64,000 bases of DNA from Leucobacter luti (GTDB lineage Bacteria; Actinomycetota; Actinomycetes; Actinomycetales; Microbacteriaceae), in NCBI RefSeq assembly GCF_019464495.1, contig NZ_CP080492.1, positions 1,488,001 to 1,552,000 on the forward strand. Reading direction: 5' to 3'. The notes beneath the pieces were generated by a model. It was not told where the DNA came from. It was given only the letters and a program-made list of their open reading frames with translations, and ran no database searches. The position numbers were made by a program, and so were the translations under genes. Below are positions 52,436-61,004 of this stretch, one piece after another; within the stretch, counting starts at the first letter, position 1; each line of letters opens with the position of its first letter.

Positions 52436-53430
52436 GCTGCCGCGAATGCCGCCTTGATCTGCTCGAAGAGTCCGGTGTACGCCTGGATATCTTCCGTGAG
52501 GTAGAAGGTCGGGTCGAGGTAGATGATCTGATCCTTCTGGACGGCGGGCACGTTTGCCAGCGCTTCGGAGCCAGCGATCAGCTCGTCGGCCGGCACGGAT
52601 CCGGGCTCCGGGTCAGCGAACGACGCGTCGCGATCAAGCACGATGATCCACTCCGGGTTCGACGCGGCGATCGCTTCGACGCTGATGTCGTCGCCGTGCG
52701 ACGTATCTTCAGCCGCACGGTCGATCGCTGGCGTGAGTCCGAGCGCTGGGAACACGGGGCCGACGCTGCGACCGGTGCCTGCGGCCGCGAACTCGATCTT
52801 GCCGCCCGACGTGATCAGGCCCATCACACTGTCCGTACCGTTGTAGGCGTCTTTGGCACCAGCGATCGCGGTGTCGAGTTCCTCGTTCAGCGCCTCAGCG
52901 TCATCCTCGCGGCCAAAGATCTGCCCCAGGATGGTGGTCTCGCGCTTGAGTTCTTCGAACACGTCTTTATCGTCACGTGCGGCGAGCTCGATCACCGTCG
53001 CGTTCGGGTTCTGCGCCACGAGGTCGTCGTAGGAGTCGCTGAATCGGTAGCCGCCGATGATGAGATCCGGCTCCGCGGCGACGACGGCCTCGAGGTTGGG
53101 CTCACGGTGGGTGCCAACATCCGCAACGTCTGCATCGTCGGTGTAGACGGGCCACAGGCCATCCCCCATCAGCCCCTTCGGCGCGGCCACGAGCGGGACA
53201 TCCCATTCGCTCAGCGTTTCAAACGCGCGGTTGTCGAGCGCAACGACGCGCTTCGGGTTCGACTGCATCTCAACTTCACCGTGGTTGTCGGTGAAGGTGA
53301 TCGTGGTGGAAGTTGACTGCTCGGCAGCCTGCTCCTCGGCTGGCGCGCTTGACGCGCAGGAGGAGAGCAGCAGCGCAGCGCCCATGGCGAGTGCTGCTGC
53401 TGCGGAGATGCGGGTCGATCGAAGTGACAC
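52432..53430 (-). CDS. Siderophore-binding ABC transporter lipoprotein
   Basis: A 332-residue lipoprotein. GTG 53430 is preferred because AGAGGA precedes it, and the protein then starts with a normal signal, LRSTRISAAAALAMGAALLL, ending SSCASS (lipobox). The periplasmic fold of the FepB/FhuD type follows: NPKRVVALDNRAFETLSEWD, EPNLEAVVAAEPDLIIGGYR and IAASNPEWIIVLDRDA. It probably binds a ferric hydroxamate or catecholate. It is the first gene of the iron-siderophore operon. The frame is open to 53538 but the extra residues look non-coding. Confidence 0.9.
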   Translation of the reverse strand: MSLRSTRISAAAALAMGAALLLSSCASSAPAEEQAAEQSTSTTITFTDNHGEVEMQSNPKRVVALDNRAFETLSEWDVPLVAAPKGLMGDGLWPVYTDDADVADVGTHREPNLEAVVAAEPDLIIGGYRFSDSYDDLVAQNPNATVIELAARDDKDVFEELKRETTILGQIFGREDDAEALNEELDTAIAGAKDAYNGTDSVMGLITSGGKIEFAAAGTGRSVGPVFPALGLTPAIDRAAEDTSHGDDISVEAIAASNPEWIIVLDRDASFADPEPGSVPADELIAGSEALANVPAVQKDQIIYLDPTFYLTEDIQAYTGLFEQIKAAFAAA

Positions 53431-53672
53431 GGGGGATCCTCTGGTCGATGGGCATGGGAAAAGCACTGTCTTGCGGGGACGCGACAGTGCGAGGGACGAG
53501 CCGCTGCGCAGTCCAGGAAGACGGCAAGCGGCGTACACCTCAGCCTATGCTTACATTCATCAGATGTTCAACCCGGGCCGCAAAAAGCCGCGCTGACCTC
53601 GAAGTGTTCCCGGCACACAGGGCGTGTCGCACCTGCGGCGGGGCAAACCTGGCGGGTGCGGCAGTGAGGGCC

Positions 53673-53714
53673 AGCAGCGCCGAGCGAGCAGCGCCGAGCG
53701 AGCAGCGCCGAGCG
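53673..53714. repeat. Three perfect copies of a 14-base tandem repeat
   Basis: AGCAGCGCCGAGCG occurs three times in direct tandem. It lies in the 292-base gap between the siderophore-binding gene start (53430) and the class II aldolase stop (53723). Nothing else was recognised in that gap. Confidence 0.95.
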
Positions 53715-53722
53715 AATAGTTC

Positions 53723-54355
53723 CTACGCGTGGTGCAGATCGGGCCCGTGCTCAGCGGGGAAACGTGTTTCTGTATCGCCCAGCTGCCGAGCGAGGGCGGT
53801 CGCTTTCGCAGCGTCCTCCAGGTTCATCGCGCGCCGATAGGTCATTTCGATCGAGTCGCCGACGACCGTGCAGCCGTGGTGCTGCATCACGACACAGTCA
53901 TGGTCGGAAAGCTGCGCAGCCGCGGTGTCCGCAAGCTCGTCGGAACCGTTTGGATAGAACGGAGTGACGCCGATTGACCCGACGTAGAACGCGTGGTCGA
54001 GGGTGATCAACCGGATCTCAATGCCGAGCGATGCAAGCAGCACCGCGTGCTGCGGATGGAGGTGAATCACAGTGTTCACATCGGGACGCGCCCGGTATGC
54101 GCGCTGATGTAGCTTCCACTCGCTCGAAGGCTTGGGGTTTCCGGAGACCACGGTGCCGTCGAGATGCATCACGGAGAAGTCCCCGGGCCGTAGCCGGTCC
54201 AGCCAGGTGCCAGACCCGGTGACAATAAAGTGCTCATCGTCGAGGCGAGCAGACAGGTTGCCGCCGCTGGCGAGCACGAGACCGCGACGTACTGCGTCAG
54301 CGCCCAACTCGGAGAGCTCCAGGGCAGCAGCTGCGCCCTCGTGCGTATTCAACAT
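53723..54355 (-). CDS. Class II aldolase/adducin family protein
   Basis: A 210-residue zinc aldolase-like protein. LVLASGGNLSARLDDEHFIV and IVTGSGTWLDRLRPGDFSVM form the phosphate-binding part, a glutamate is in KPSSEWKLHQRAYRARP, and metal histidines are in VIHLHPQHAVLLASLG and VVMQHHGCTVVGDSIEM. Relatives include L-fuculose-phosphate and ribulose-phosphate aldolases. No sugar kinase or isomerase is nearby, so the substrate is open. ATG 54355 with GAAGAAG before it is preferred over 54379. A GntR regulator lies 184 bases upstream on the same strand. Confidence 0.87.
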   Translation of the reverse strand: MLNTHEGAAAALELSELGADAVRRGLVLASGGNLSARLDDEHFIVTGSGTWLDRLRPGDFSVMHLDGTVVSGNPKPSSEWKLHQRAYRARPDVNTVIHLHPQHAVLLASLGIEIRLITLDHAFYVGSIGVTPFYPNGSDELADTAAAQLSDHDCVVMQHHGCTVVGDSIEMTYRRAMNLEDAAKATALARQLGDTETRFPAEHGPDLHHA

Positions 54356-54539
54356 GTGCTTCTTCTTTCCATGTGCCACTCGCGCGGGCGTTGGAGTACC
54401 TCACGACCGTCACGCTTCGCAGGCGCTGGGCCGGCGCGAATCGCTCACAATTCTCCGCCCAGCGGTCCTCTGTTGTCAAACAACCGCGGGACTCGCCTGC
54501 GCAGGAGCGGACGTCGGTCGAGGATCGCTGTTCGGCGCG

Positions 54540-55259
54540 CTACCCCGCGCGGCGGATCGTGAAGGCGTAGCGCCCCTCGAGGAAGTAGGTCCGCGAGTAC
54601 AGGAGAGGCCGGCCAGAGCGCTCGAAGTGCACCTGATCAAGGAGCACATACAGGGCTGTGCGCCCACCGCCGGCAACATCCCAGCCGATGCCATCCGATT
54701 GCACCGCGTGCACCTCGGCGACGGCGTAGTGCGGGTGCAGATCGCGATTATCGCGCAGATACGAGAACAGGGAGCCGTCGACCGTTTCCGGGTCTGCGCC
54801 CTCAGGGAAGACTCCAAGCGGCATGAGGTCATAGGAGTAGGCAACCACTTCGCCGTCAGCGAGGATCGTGCGTCGCAATTCCAGCGCGTGGGCATCTCCC
54901 GAGAGACCCAGCTTCTCCGCTTCATCCGGCAGGAGAGGTCGAATGACTCTCCCCTTGTAGACCATCCCTGGTTCGCGACCAGTGCTGCGGATTGACTCGG
55001 TAATGGAGTCGAGTCGTTCGAGCCCCGCAGTAATCGCCGGACGCTCGGTCACGAAGGTGCCGACACCGTGTTGGGTGTGCACGAGGGCGATCGTTTCGAG
55101 CTCGCGCAGTGCGGCGCGAACCGTTGGCCTGGATACCCCAAAACGGGTTGCGATCTGGGCTTCGGTGGGGAGACGAGCTCCCTCGCAGAACTCCTCGGAG
55201 CGAATCGCATCACGCAAGCCATCTGCGACGAGCGCAACGCGCGAACCTGGCCTCGCCAT
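54540..55259 (-). CDS. GntR family regulator, HutC/UTRA subfamily
   Basis: A 239-residue regulator. The N-terminal winged helix is LVADGLRDAIRSEEFCEGAR, then LPTEAQIATRFGVSRPTVRA and LVHTQHGVGTFV. The C-terminal UTRA ligand domain includes YKGRVIRPLLPDEAEKLGL, YSYDLMPLGVFPEG, and the closing block LLYSRTYFLEGRYAFTIRR. HutC-type members sense sugars, amino acids or their derivatives. The adjacent class II aldolase is a likely target. An alternative ATG two codons upstream (55265) is possible. Confidence 0.9.
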   Translation of the reverse strand: MARPGSRVALVADGLRDAIRSEEFCEGARLPTEAQIATRFGVSRPTVRAALRELETIALVHTQHGVGTFVTERPAITAGLERLDSITESIRSTGREPGMVYKGRVIRPLLPDEAEKLGLSGDAHALELRRTILADGEVVAYSYDLMPLGVFPEGADPETVDGSLFSYLRDNRDLHPHYAVAEVHAVQSDGIGWDVAGGGRTALYVLLDQVHFERSGRPLLYSRTYFLEGRYAFTIRRAG

Positions 55260-55425
55260 GCCCACCCTCCTTCATGTGCGGGCAATCTCGCCCTTCAATC
55301 GGTGTACTCAGTCTAGGACATTGGGAGCGCTCCAGATGCGTGACGTCGCTCCCGGCGTTGTCTGTCAACACGGACTCCGTGCTGCTGCGCGGTGTGACGT
55401 GCGCGGTGTGACTGGGTGACGTGGG

Positions 55426-56253
55426 CTACGACTCGTCAGCCGACTGAGCCGGAGCGATGATGTCTAAGCTGGTGCCGCCGTCGGTGCCATCGCTGGCACC
55501 GGCTCCAACACCATCGGCAGAGGCAGAGGCGCCGTGCTGTTTTGCTCCGGTCAGGTTCGTGAGGAGCGAGACACGGGCCGCGATCGCCGCGTGAAGCTCG
55601 CCAAATGGGAGGGCGGCGTCGAGCACGAGGTAGCGCTCCGGTTCTGCGTCAGCGAGGGCGAGGAAACCGTCACGCACGGCACGGTGGAAGGTCTCCGCCT
55701 CGGCTTCGAGCCGATCTGCGGTGCCGCCACGCGCGGTGCGGCGCTCGGCCGCGAGTGTCGGGTCCAGATCGAGCAGCACCGTGAGCGTTGGCCAGAGGCC
55801 CTCTACGGCCCACTCGCTCAGCCCGCGTACTTCGGCGACATCCAGCACACGACCGGCTCCCTGGTAGGCGAGCGAGGAGTCGATGTAGCGGTCTTGCACC
55901 ACGATCGCGCCTCGGGCAAGGGCCGGCCGCACCACGGTTGCGACATGCTGCGCGCGGTCCGCGGCGTAGAGCAGCGCTTCGGCGCGCGGATCGACCGCGC
56001 CGATTTCGTCGCCGCCGTGCAAGAGCAGTCTGCGCACTTCGACGCCGAGCGGAGTGCCGCCCGGCTCGCGAGTGCGCACAACCTCTCGGCCTTGCGCAAT
56101 GAACCACGCGCTCAGCAGTTCGGCCTGCGTCGTCTTCCCAGCACCGTCCCCGCCCTCGAACGTGATGAAGATCCCGTTCGAGGGCTGTTCCGCTGCGCCC
56201 TGCGCGGGGGCTGCGTGCAGGGCCGTTGGGTTCGTCGCCACAGTGTCGCTCAC
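55426..56253 (-). CDS. tmk: Thymidylate kinase
   Basis: A 275-residue dTMP kinase, essential for dTTP synthesis. The P-loop is TFEGGDGAGKTTQAELLSAW, the DRY-like block is VVQDRYIDSSLAYQGAG, REPGGTPLGVEVRRLLL is the substrate loop, and YAADRAQHV the base contact. It is longer than most (about 210) through a 25-residue N-terminal tail and a 35-residue C-terminal tail rich in Ala, Gly and Asp. It begins 3 bases after the topA stop on the same strand. In many actinobacteria holB follows tmk; here a GntR regulator follows instead. Confidence 0.95.
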   Translation of the reverse strand: MSDTVATNPTALHAAPAQGAAEQPSNGIFITFEGGDGAGKTTQAELLSAWFIAQGREVVRTREPGGTPLGVEVRRLLLHGGDEIGAVDPRAEALLYAADRAQHVATVVRPALARGAIVVQDRYIDSSLAYQGAGRVLDVAEVRGLSEWAVEGLWPTLTVLLDLDPTLAAERRTARGGTADRLEAEAETFHRAVRDGFLALADAEPERYLVLDAALPFGELHAAIAARVSLLTNLTGAKQHGASASADGVGAGASDGTDGGTSLDIIAPAQSADES

Positions 56254-56256
56254 GCG

Positions 56257-59094
56257 CTACTCCGCGAGTGCGGCCTCGGCTGCCGCTTTCTTCGCTGCTC
56301 GTGTGGCGGCTGCCTTCTTGGCCGCTGCCGAACGCACAGGATCAACGGTTTTCTCCGCCGACTTCGCGGTCGTCTTCTTCGCTGCAGCTTTCTTGGCAGG
56401 CGTCTTCTTCGCGGCCGGCTTTTTCGCCGCAGCTTTCTTTGCGGGTGCCTTCTTCTTGGCCGGCCCCTTCGCACGCTTGATGGCGAGGAGCTCGATCGCA
56501 CGCTCGAACGTTATGTCGTCGACGGAGTCTCCGCGCGGAATGGTCGCGTTCGTTTCGCCGTCAGTGACGTAGGGCCCGAAGCGCCCGTCACGCACCTTGA
56601 CTGGCTTGCCACTCACGGGGTCGGCGTCAAACTCTTTCAGCGCGCTGGAGGCTTTGCGGGCGCCATACTTCGGCTGGGCGAACAGTTCCTGCGCCCCCGC
56701 GAGGTCGATGGAGAAGATCGCTTCTTCGCTCGTGAGCGAACGGGTATCCGTGCCCTTCTTCAGGTACGGGCCATACCGCCCGTTCTGGGCGGTGATCTCG
56801 GCATTCGACTCAGGGTCGACGCCCACGACGCGGGGCAACTCGAGCAGCGCGATCGCGGTGTCGAGATCCACCGTTGCCGGGTCCATGCTCTTGAACAGTG
56901 ACGCAGTGCGCGGCTTCTGCCCCTTCGGCAGCTCTTCGCCCTCGTCGGGCAGTTCGGACACGTAGGGTCCAAAGCGGCCGTTCTTCGCAATGACCCGTTT
57001 GCCTGTGCTGGGGTGCAGGCCGACCACGCGGTCCTCTGCTGGTTCAGCTTCGGCGAGCTCATGCGCCTTCGCCGGGGTCAGCTCATCAGGCGCGAGGCCG
57101 TCTGGGATGTTCACGGCGCGCGGCTTCAGCACACCATCATCGCCGACTTCGCTCTTCTCATCGAACACTTCGAGATACGGGCCGTACTTGCCGTTGCGGA
57201 GCGAGATCTGATCATCGATCCGGATCGTATTGATCGCGCGCGCGTCGATTTCCCCGAGGTTGTCGACCACGCCGCGCAGGCCGGGGTGGCTGTCGGTGCC
57301 GAAGTAGAACTCACCGAGCCATTTGCTGCGATCCGCTTCGCCGGAGGCGATGCGGTCGAGGTCGTTCTCCATCTCGGCCGTGAAGTCGTAGTTCACGAGC
57401 GCTGAGAAGTGCTCTTCCAGGAGCCGCACGACCGAGAAGGCGATCCAGCTTGGAACAAGCGCCTGCCCCTTCTTCGTGACGTATCCCCGGTCCATGATCG
57501 TGCTGATGATCGCGGCATAGGTCGACGGACGGCCGATCCCGAGCTCTTCGAGGCGTTTCGTGAGGCTTGCCTCGGTGTAGCGCGGGGGCGGGCTCGTCTC
57601 GTGCCCTTTCGCCTCCGGGTCGGTGACGTCAAGGCTCTGGCCGGACGAGAGCTGCGGCAGCGAGACGTTCTGCTCAGTGTCGCCGCGCTTTTCATCGCGG
57701 CCCTCTTCGTACGCGAGAAGGAAGCCGGGGAACGTGATCACGGTGCCGCTCGCGGTGAACTCCGCCGTAGTCGGGGCCGTGCGATCGCTCTCGGTGACGC
57801 TCGCCTCGAGCGTCACCGTGTCGGTGGATCCCTTCGCGTCCGCCATCTGGCTGGCGACGGTGCGCTTCCAGATCAGGTCGTAGAGCGCGTGCTCGCCCTG
57901 GGAGAGCTTGCCTTTCAGCTCCGTGGGACGCTGGAAGATATCCCCGGCGGGGCGGATAGCTTCGTGGGCTTCCTGCGCACCCTTTGCCTTGCCCGTGTAC
58001 ACGCGCGGCTTCTCAGGCAGCGTCTGAGCACCATAGAGCTCGGAGGCCTGGGTACGGGCCGCCTGAATCGCCTGCTGCGAAAGCGTGGGCGAGTCGGTAC
58101 GCATATATGTGATGTAGCCGTTTTCGTAGAGCGACTGCGCGAACGACATCGTCTGGCGGGAGCTGTAGCGGAGCTTGCGGGACGCTTCCTGCTGCAGTGT
58201 CGAGGTGGTGAACGGGGCCGCGGGGCGCCGCGTGTGTGGCTTCGTCTCGACCGAACGCACGGTGGCAACGGCCTGCGGGGTCAGCAGGGCCGCGAGCTGT
58301 TCGGCCCGCTGCTGCTCGAGCGGCACCGAACCAGCCTTGATCGCACGCGGGGTGAGCTTCCCGTCGTCGCCGAAATCGCCACCGGTCGCGAGGCGTTGGC
58401 CGTCGAGCCGCACGAGACGGGCGGTGAACGCCGTGGGGTCCGGCGCATCAGCGCTCGGGTGGAACGAGGCGCTGAGATCCCAGTACTCCGCCGCGTTGAA
58501 GGCCTGGCGCTCACGCTCACGGTCAACAACCAGACGGGTCGCAGCAGACTGCACGCGACCAGCCGAGAGCTTGGGAGCGACCTTTCGCCACAGCACGGGT
58601 GAAATGTCGTAGCCGTACAGCCGGTCAAGGATGCGGCGAGTTTCTTGTGCGTCGACGAGTGCGGTGTCGAGATCGCGGGTGTTCTGCTTGGCCTGCTCGA
58701 TCGCGTCCTTGGTGATCTCATGGAACACCATGCGGCGGACAGGCACCTTGGGCTTTAGCACCTCAAGCAGGTGCCACGCGATGGCTTCTCCCTCGCGGTC
58801 CTCATCAGTTGCGAGCCAGAGTTCGTCGGCATCTTTCAGAGCTCGCTTGAGCTCGGCGACGGTTTTCTTCTTGTTGTCATTTACGACGTAGTAGGGCGCG
58901 AAGTCGTTCTCGACGTCGACGGCGAAGCGCCCAAAGGGGCCCTTCTTCAGCTCGGCGGGCAGCTCTGAGGGTTCGGCGAGGTCACGAACGTGCCCCACAG
59001 ACGCGATGACTTCATAGTCATCGCCCAAATAGCCACCGATCGTCTTCGCCTTGGTCGGCGACTCGACGATTACCAATTTTTTCGTACCCGCCAC
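56257..59094 (-). CDS. topA: DNA topoisomerase I
   Basis: A 945-residue type IA topoisomerase. The TOPRIM domain begins KLVIVESPTKAKTIGGYLGD, with acidic residues in ATDEDREGEAIAWHLLEVL. The catalytic tyrosine is in NGYITYMRTDSPTLS. The C-terminal half has repeated NGRFGPYV/NGRYGPYL/DGRFGPYV units, the actinobacterial replacement for zinc ribbons. The last 60 residues are a Lys/Ala-rich tail (APAKKAAAKKPAAKKTPAKK and more) that binds DNA. It relaxes negative supercoils. The tail is typical for actinobacterial TopA. Confidence 0.97.
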   Translation of the reverse strand: MAGTKKLVIVESPTKAKTIGGYLGDDYEVIASVGHVRDLAEPSELPAELKKGPFGRFAVDVENDFAPYYVVNDNKKKTVAELKRALKDADELWLATDEDREGEAIAWHLLEVLKPKVPVRRMVFHEITKDAIEQAKQNTRDLDTALVDAQETRRILDRLYGYDISPVLWRKVAPKLSAGRVQSAATRLVVDRERERQAFNAAEYWDLSASFHPSADAPDPTAFTARLVRLDGQRLATGGDFGDDGKLTPRAIKAGSVPLEQQRAEQLAALLTPQAVATVRSVETKPHTRRPAAPFTTSTLQQEASRKLRYSSRQTMSFAQSLYENGYITYMRTDSPTLSQQAIQAARTQASELYGAQTLPEKPRVYTGKAKGAQEAHEAIRPAGDIFQRPTELKGKLSQGEHALYDLIWKRTVASQMADAKGSTDTVTLEASVTESDRTAPTTAEFTASGTVITFPGFLLAYEEGRDEKRGDTEQNVSLPQLSSGQSLDVTDPEAKGHETSPPPRYTEASLTKRLEELGIGRPSTYAAIISTIMDRGYVTKKGQALVPSWIAFSVVRLLEEHFSALVNYDFTAEMENDLDRIASGEADRSKWLGEFYFGTDSHPGLRGVVDNLGEIDARAINTIRIDDQISLRNGKYGPYLEVFDEKSEVGDDGVLKPRAVNIPDGLAPDELTPAKAHELAEAEPAEDRVVGLHPSTGKRVIAKNGRFGPYVSELPDEGEELPKGQKPRTASLFKSMDPATVDLDTAIALLELPRVVGVDPESNAEITAQNGRYGPYLKKGTDTRSLTSEEAIFSIDLAGAQELFAQPKYGARKASSALKEFDADPVSGKPVKVRDGRFGPYVTDGETNATIPRGDSVDDITFERAIELLAIKRAKGPAKKKAPAKKAAAKKPAAKKTPAKKAAAKKTTAKSAEKTVDPVRSAAAKKAAATRAAKKAAAEAALAE

Positions 59095-59275
59095 GGGGTC
59101 TCCTTCATTACTTCGAGCTCGCGCTGGGCGGACCCGCCATTGCCCTCAGGGTTCTGCCTCGACACGATACACAGTCTCGAGTGAGAAACCACCATCGAAT
59201 CGGACCTGAGGTTCTCCTCTCTATTATGCTGCCCGCCTGTGCGGAGCCAGACGCACCCCCTCTCAGCCGCGCTTC

Positions 59276-60067
59276 TCACGGCGGTCCGAGGTATTCAAAC
59301 GGGTTGAGATCTGGGTGTGTATTCGTCGGGGTCGAGGACAGCGTGAAATGAGTGTGCGGACCTGAGGTGCAGCCGCTCATCCCGGAAAGCGCTACGGCCT
59401 GGCCTGGTCCGACCAGGCTGCCTGCGCGGATGCCCAACCGTTCGGGAGATCCGGGGGCGACGTGGTTGTGCGAACTGTAGATCGCCTGCCCGGCGACGCT
59501 GTGGCGCACGACGACCGTGACGTTTGGGCCGCGCCACCAGCCGGGATTCGCTCGGCACGGTTCAGGAATTCCCCCCCCGTCCTGCCCGGCAAAGACCACG
59601 ACGCCAGCGCGAGGCGAAGTGAGCTCAGCCCCGGCTGGAACGCTGAGGTCGATTGCCAGACCATCGTGCAAGCCCTGGGACACTTCCCTCGTTGCTGCTG
59701 GCCACACCCACCCTGACTCCCCAGCGGCGCTGTCGTCCCCTGGCGGCAACGGCACGGGGCCAGCTCGGGCACGCCCCTCGGCACGGAGCGCGGCCGTGCC
59801 TCGCGCAATGACGACTCGCGCCTCGCCAGTGCTTTGAGTGACGACGCAGGAGACGAGTTCGGCCCCTGCTCCCGCTGCGACCTCGCCAGCCACCGTGCAC
59901 GGATCGGCGTCGATCCACCCGGTCGCGGCGTCCGCTGCGGCGAGCGCCGCGGCATCCGCTGTGACCGCCACCCGGTGCCTCCCCTCGAGCTGAGCCGCAG
60001 CCGCCACAACGGGGAGACCCAGGATGACTGCGGCGGCCGCGCACGCCGCCACTACCGAGGCGCTCAT
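59276..60067 (-). CDS. TadE-like N-terminus fused to an M23 peptidase domain
   Basis: A 263-residue protein starting at ATG 60067, which overlaps the TadE stop by 4 bases (ATGA). Residues 1-100 (VVAACAAAAVILGLPVVAAA, then HRVAVTADAAALAAADAATG) look like the Rv3654c-type TadE-like pilin-locus protein. Residues about 119-263 are an M23 peptidase: VWPAATREVSQGLHDGLAID, GVVVFAGQDGG, YSSHNHVAPGSPERLGIRAG and SGPHTHFTLS. The HxH pair (H238, H240) is normal, but the first metal motif is H134 and D140, six apart rather than four, so zinc binding may be altered. The single hydrophobic segment at the N-terminus anchors it. It may trim peptidoglycan for pilus passage. Confidence 0.78.
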   Translation of the reverse strand: MSASVVAACAAAAVILGLPVVAAAAQLEGRHRVAVTADAAALAAADAATGWIDADPCTVAGEVAAGAGAELVSCVVTQSTGEARVVIARGTAALRAEGRARAGPVPLPPGDDSAAGESGWVWPAATREVSQGLHDGLAIDLSVPAGAELTSPRAGVVVFAGQDGGGIPEPCRANPGWWRGPNVTVVVRHSVAGQAIYSSHNHVAPGSPERLGIRAGSLVGPGQAVALSGMSGCTSGPHTHFTLSSTPTNTHPDLNPFEYLGPP

Positions 60068-60567
60068 GAGTGAGCCCCGGCAGATTCGCTCGCACGGGTG
60101 GTGGCGGAACTTTCGGGACTGGACCCCGATCCTTCCCCAGCGCCAGCGCCAGCGCCAGCGCCAGCGCCTGAGATGTTGGCAACAGCGGCTGTGACCGCAC
60201 CAGCGCCGGAACGCGCAGCGCACGATTCGGCACCAATGGTGATTCCGCCGAGGAGGCCACTCATGGGCGCAGCTCGCAATTCGACGCAGTGGAGCCCGGC
60301 CCGCGTGTCGCGGGTAATCTCCGTGCCTGCACTCAGATTGGCGAGCCGCACACGCGCTGCATCTGTGTCTCCGCGTGCTTCGAGACGCGCGACCTCTCCC
60401 GCGAGCGAAACGAGGGTGATCCGGTGGGCCGCGAGCGTGACCGCACCGATCACGAGGCCGAGCACCGCAACCACTACGGGCAGCACGATCGCGAACTCCG
60501 CGGTCACTGTCCCGCGCTCCTCCGCACAGAAGCGCGCCCAGCGCTCACTCACCCGTTCCGAGCGCAT
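60064..60567 (-). CDS. TadE family pilus-assembly protein
   Basis: A 167-residue protein. The N-terminus FCAEERGTVTAEFAIVLPVV and VAVLGLVIGAVTLAAHRITL is the TadE motif (E-x-G-x-x-x-x-E-F-A) followed by one membrane segment. The mature part is variable. Its end is low-complexity: SGAGAGAGAGAGEGSGSS, from a 6-base repeat, then Ser/Thr-rich. ATG 60567 overlaps the DUF4244 gene end by 23 bases. It is the middle gene of the tad minor-pilin group. Confidence 0.85.
   Translation of the reverse strand: MRSERVSERWARFCAEERGTVTAEFAIVLPVVVAVLGLVIGAVTLAAHRITLVSLAGEVARLEARGDTDAARVRLANLSAGTEITRDTRAGLHCVELRAAPMSGLLGGITIGAESCAARSGAGAVTAAVANISGAGAGAGAGAGEGSGSSPESSATTRASESAGAHS
60138..60167. repeat. Five copies of a 6-base tandem repeat in the TadE gene
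   Basis: CAGCGC repeats five times (30 bases) and encodes the Gly-Ala run in the TadE C-terminus. Loss or gain of units keeps the frame. Confidence 0.9.
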
Positions 60568-60829
60568 TTTCCACCAACTGCACAAGCATGGCGCGGATTT
60601 CCGAAGACTGCAGAATTGCGACCAGCAGTCCGGCAAAGGCGACGGCCGCCAGGATGACGATGGCGTACTCCGCAGTGACCGCGCCCCGCTCTTCAGCGCG
60701 GAAACGCGCGAACCGGGCGCTGGCCCAGCGGCGCACCCGGATCAGTGTGCGCGCTCCACGATATGGACGGTGGAGGATCAGTGGAGGGCGAGCAGGAGGG
60801 TCTGGAACGAGTTCAAGTTTGGTGGTCAT
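60545..60829 (-). CDS. DUF4244 (Flp-like minor pilin) protein
   Basis: A 94-residue protein. The C-terminal part FRAEERGAVTAEYAIVILAA, VAFAGLLVAILQSSEIRAML is the Flp/DUF4244 pilin signature, with a prepilin-like E-R-G-x-x-x-x-E-Y motif before a single hydrophobic helix. The N-terminal 45 residues are basic and would be removed or stay cytoplasmic. ATG 60829 is chosen; the longer frame reaches 61003. It is the likely major pilin of the tad apparatus. The 175 bases between it and the T2SF gene hold no gene that I can see. Confidence 0.85.
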   Translation of the reverse strand: MTTKLELVPDPPARPPLILHRPYRGARTLIRVRRWASARFARFRAEERGAVTAEYAIVILAAVAFAGLLVAILQSSEIRAMLVQLVENALGTGE

Positions 60830-61004
60830 GGTAGTCCCTTCGGTCGGTACGGCCCGGCGGTCGCCGGTGCTTCCATCCTGCGTGTCGGGCAGCGAGCCAG
60901 GGGCCGAGAACCCCGCGCTGTGAATATCTCCCGAGCTCAGGGCACAACTCACGAGTTGTGGGCGAGGATCTGCTGCGCTGAGCCTGCCGCAGTGCACCCG
61001 CATG

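Noticed and set aside
53545..53570. Possible IdeR/DtxR iron box upstream of the siderophore-binding gene
   Set aside because: Only about 11 of 19 positions fit the consensus, and the outer half-sites do not match. Not enough to call.
55290..55330. Possible GntR (DasR-like) operator upstream of the GntR gene
   Set aside because: A weak partial match to GTCTAGAC with broken symmetry; not distinguishable from chance.
55534..56901. A 455-residue plus-strand open frame
   Set aside because: It is the shadow of tmk and topA in GC-rich DNA; the Arg/Gly/Cys-rich text has no recognisable domain.
57409..58602. A 397-residue plus-strand open frame
   Set aside because: Antisense to topA, which is intact and essential; composition is typical of a shadow frame.
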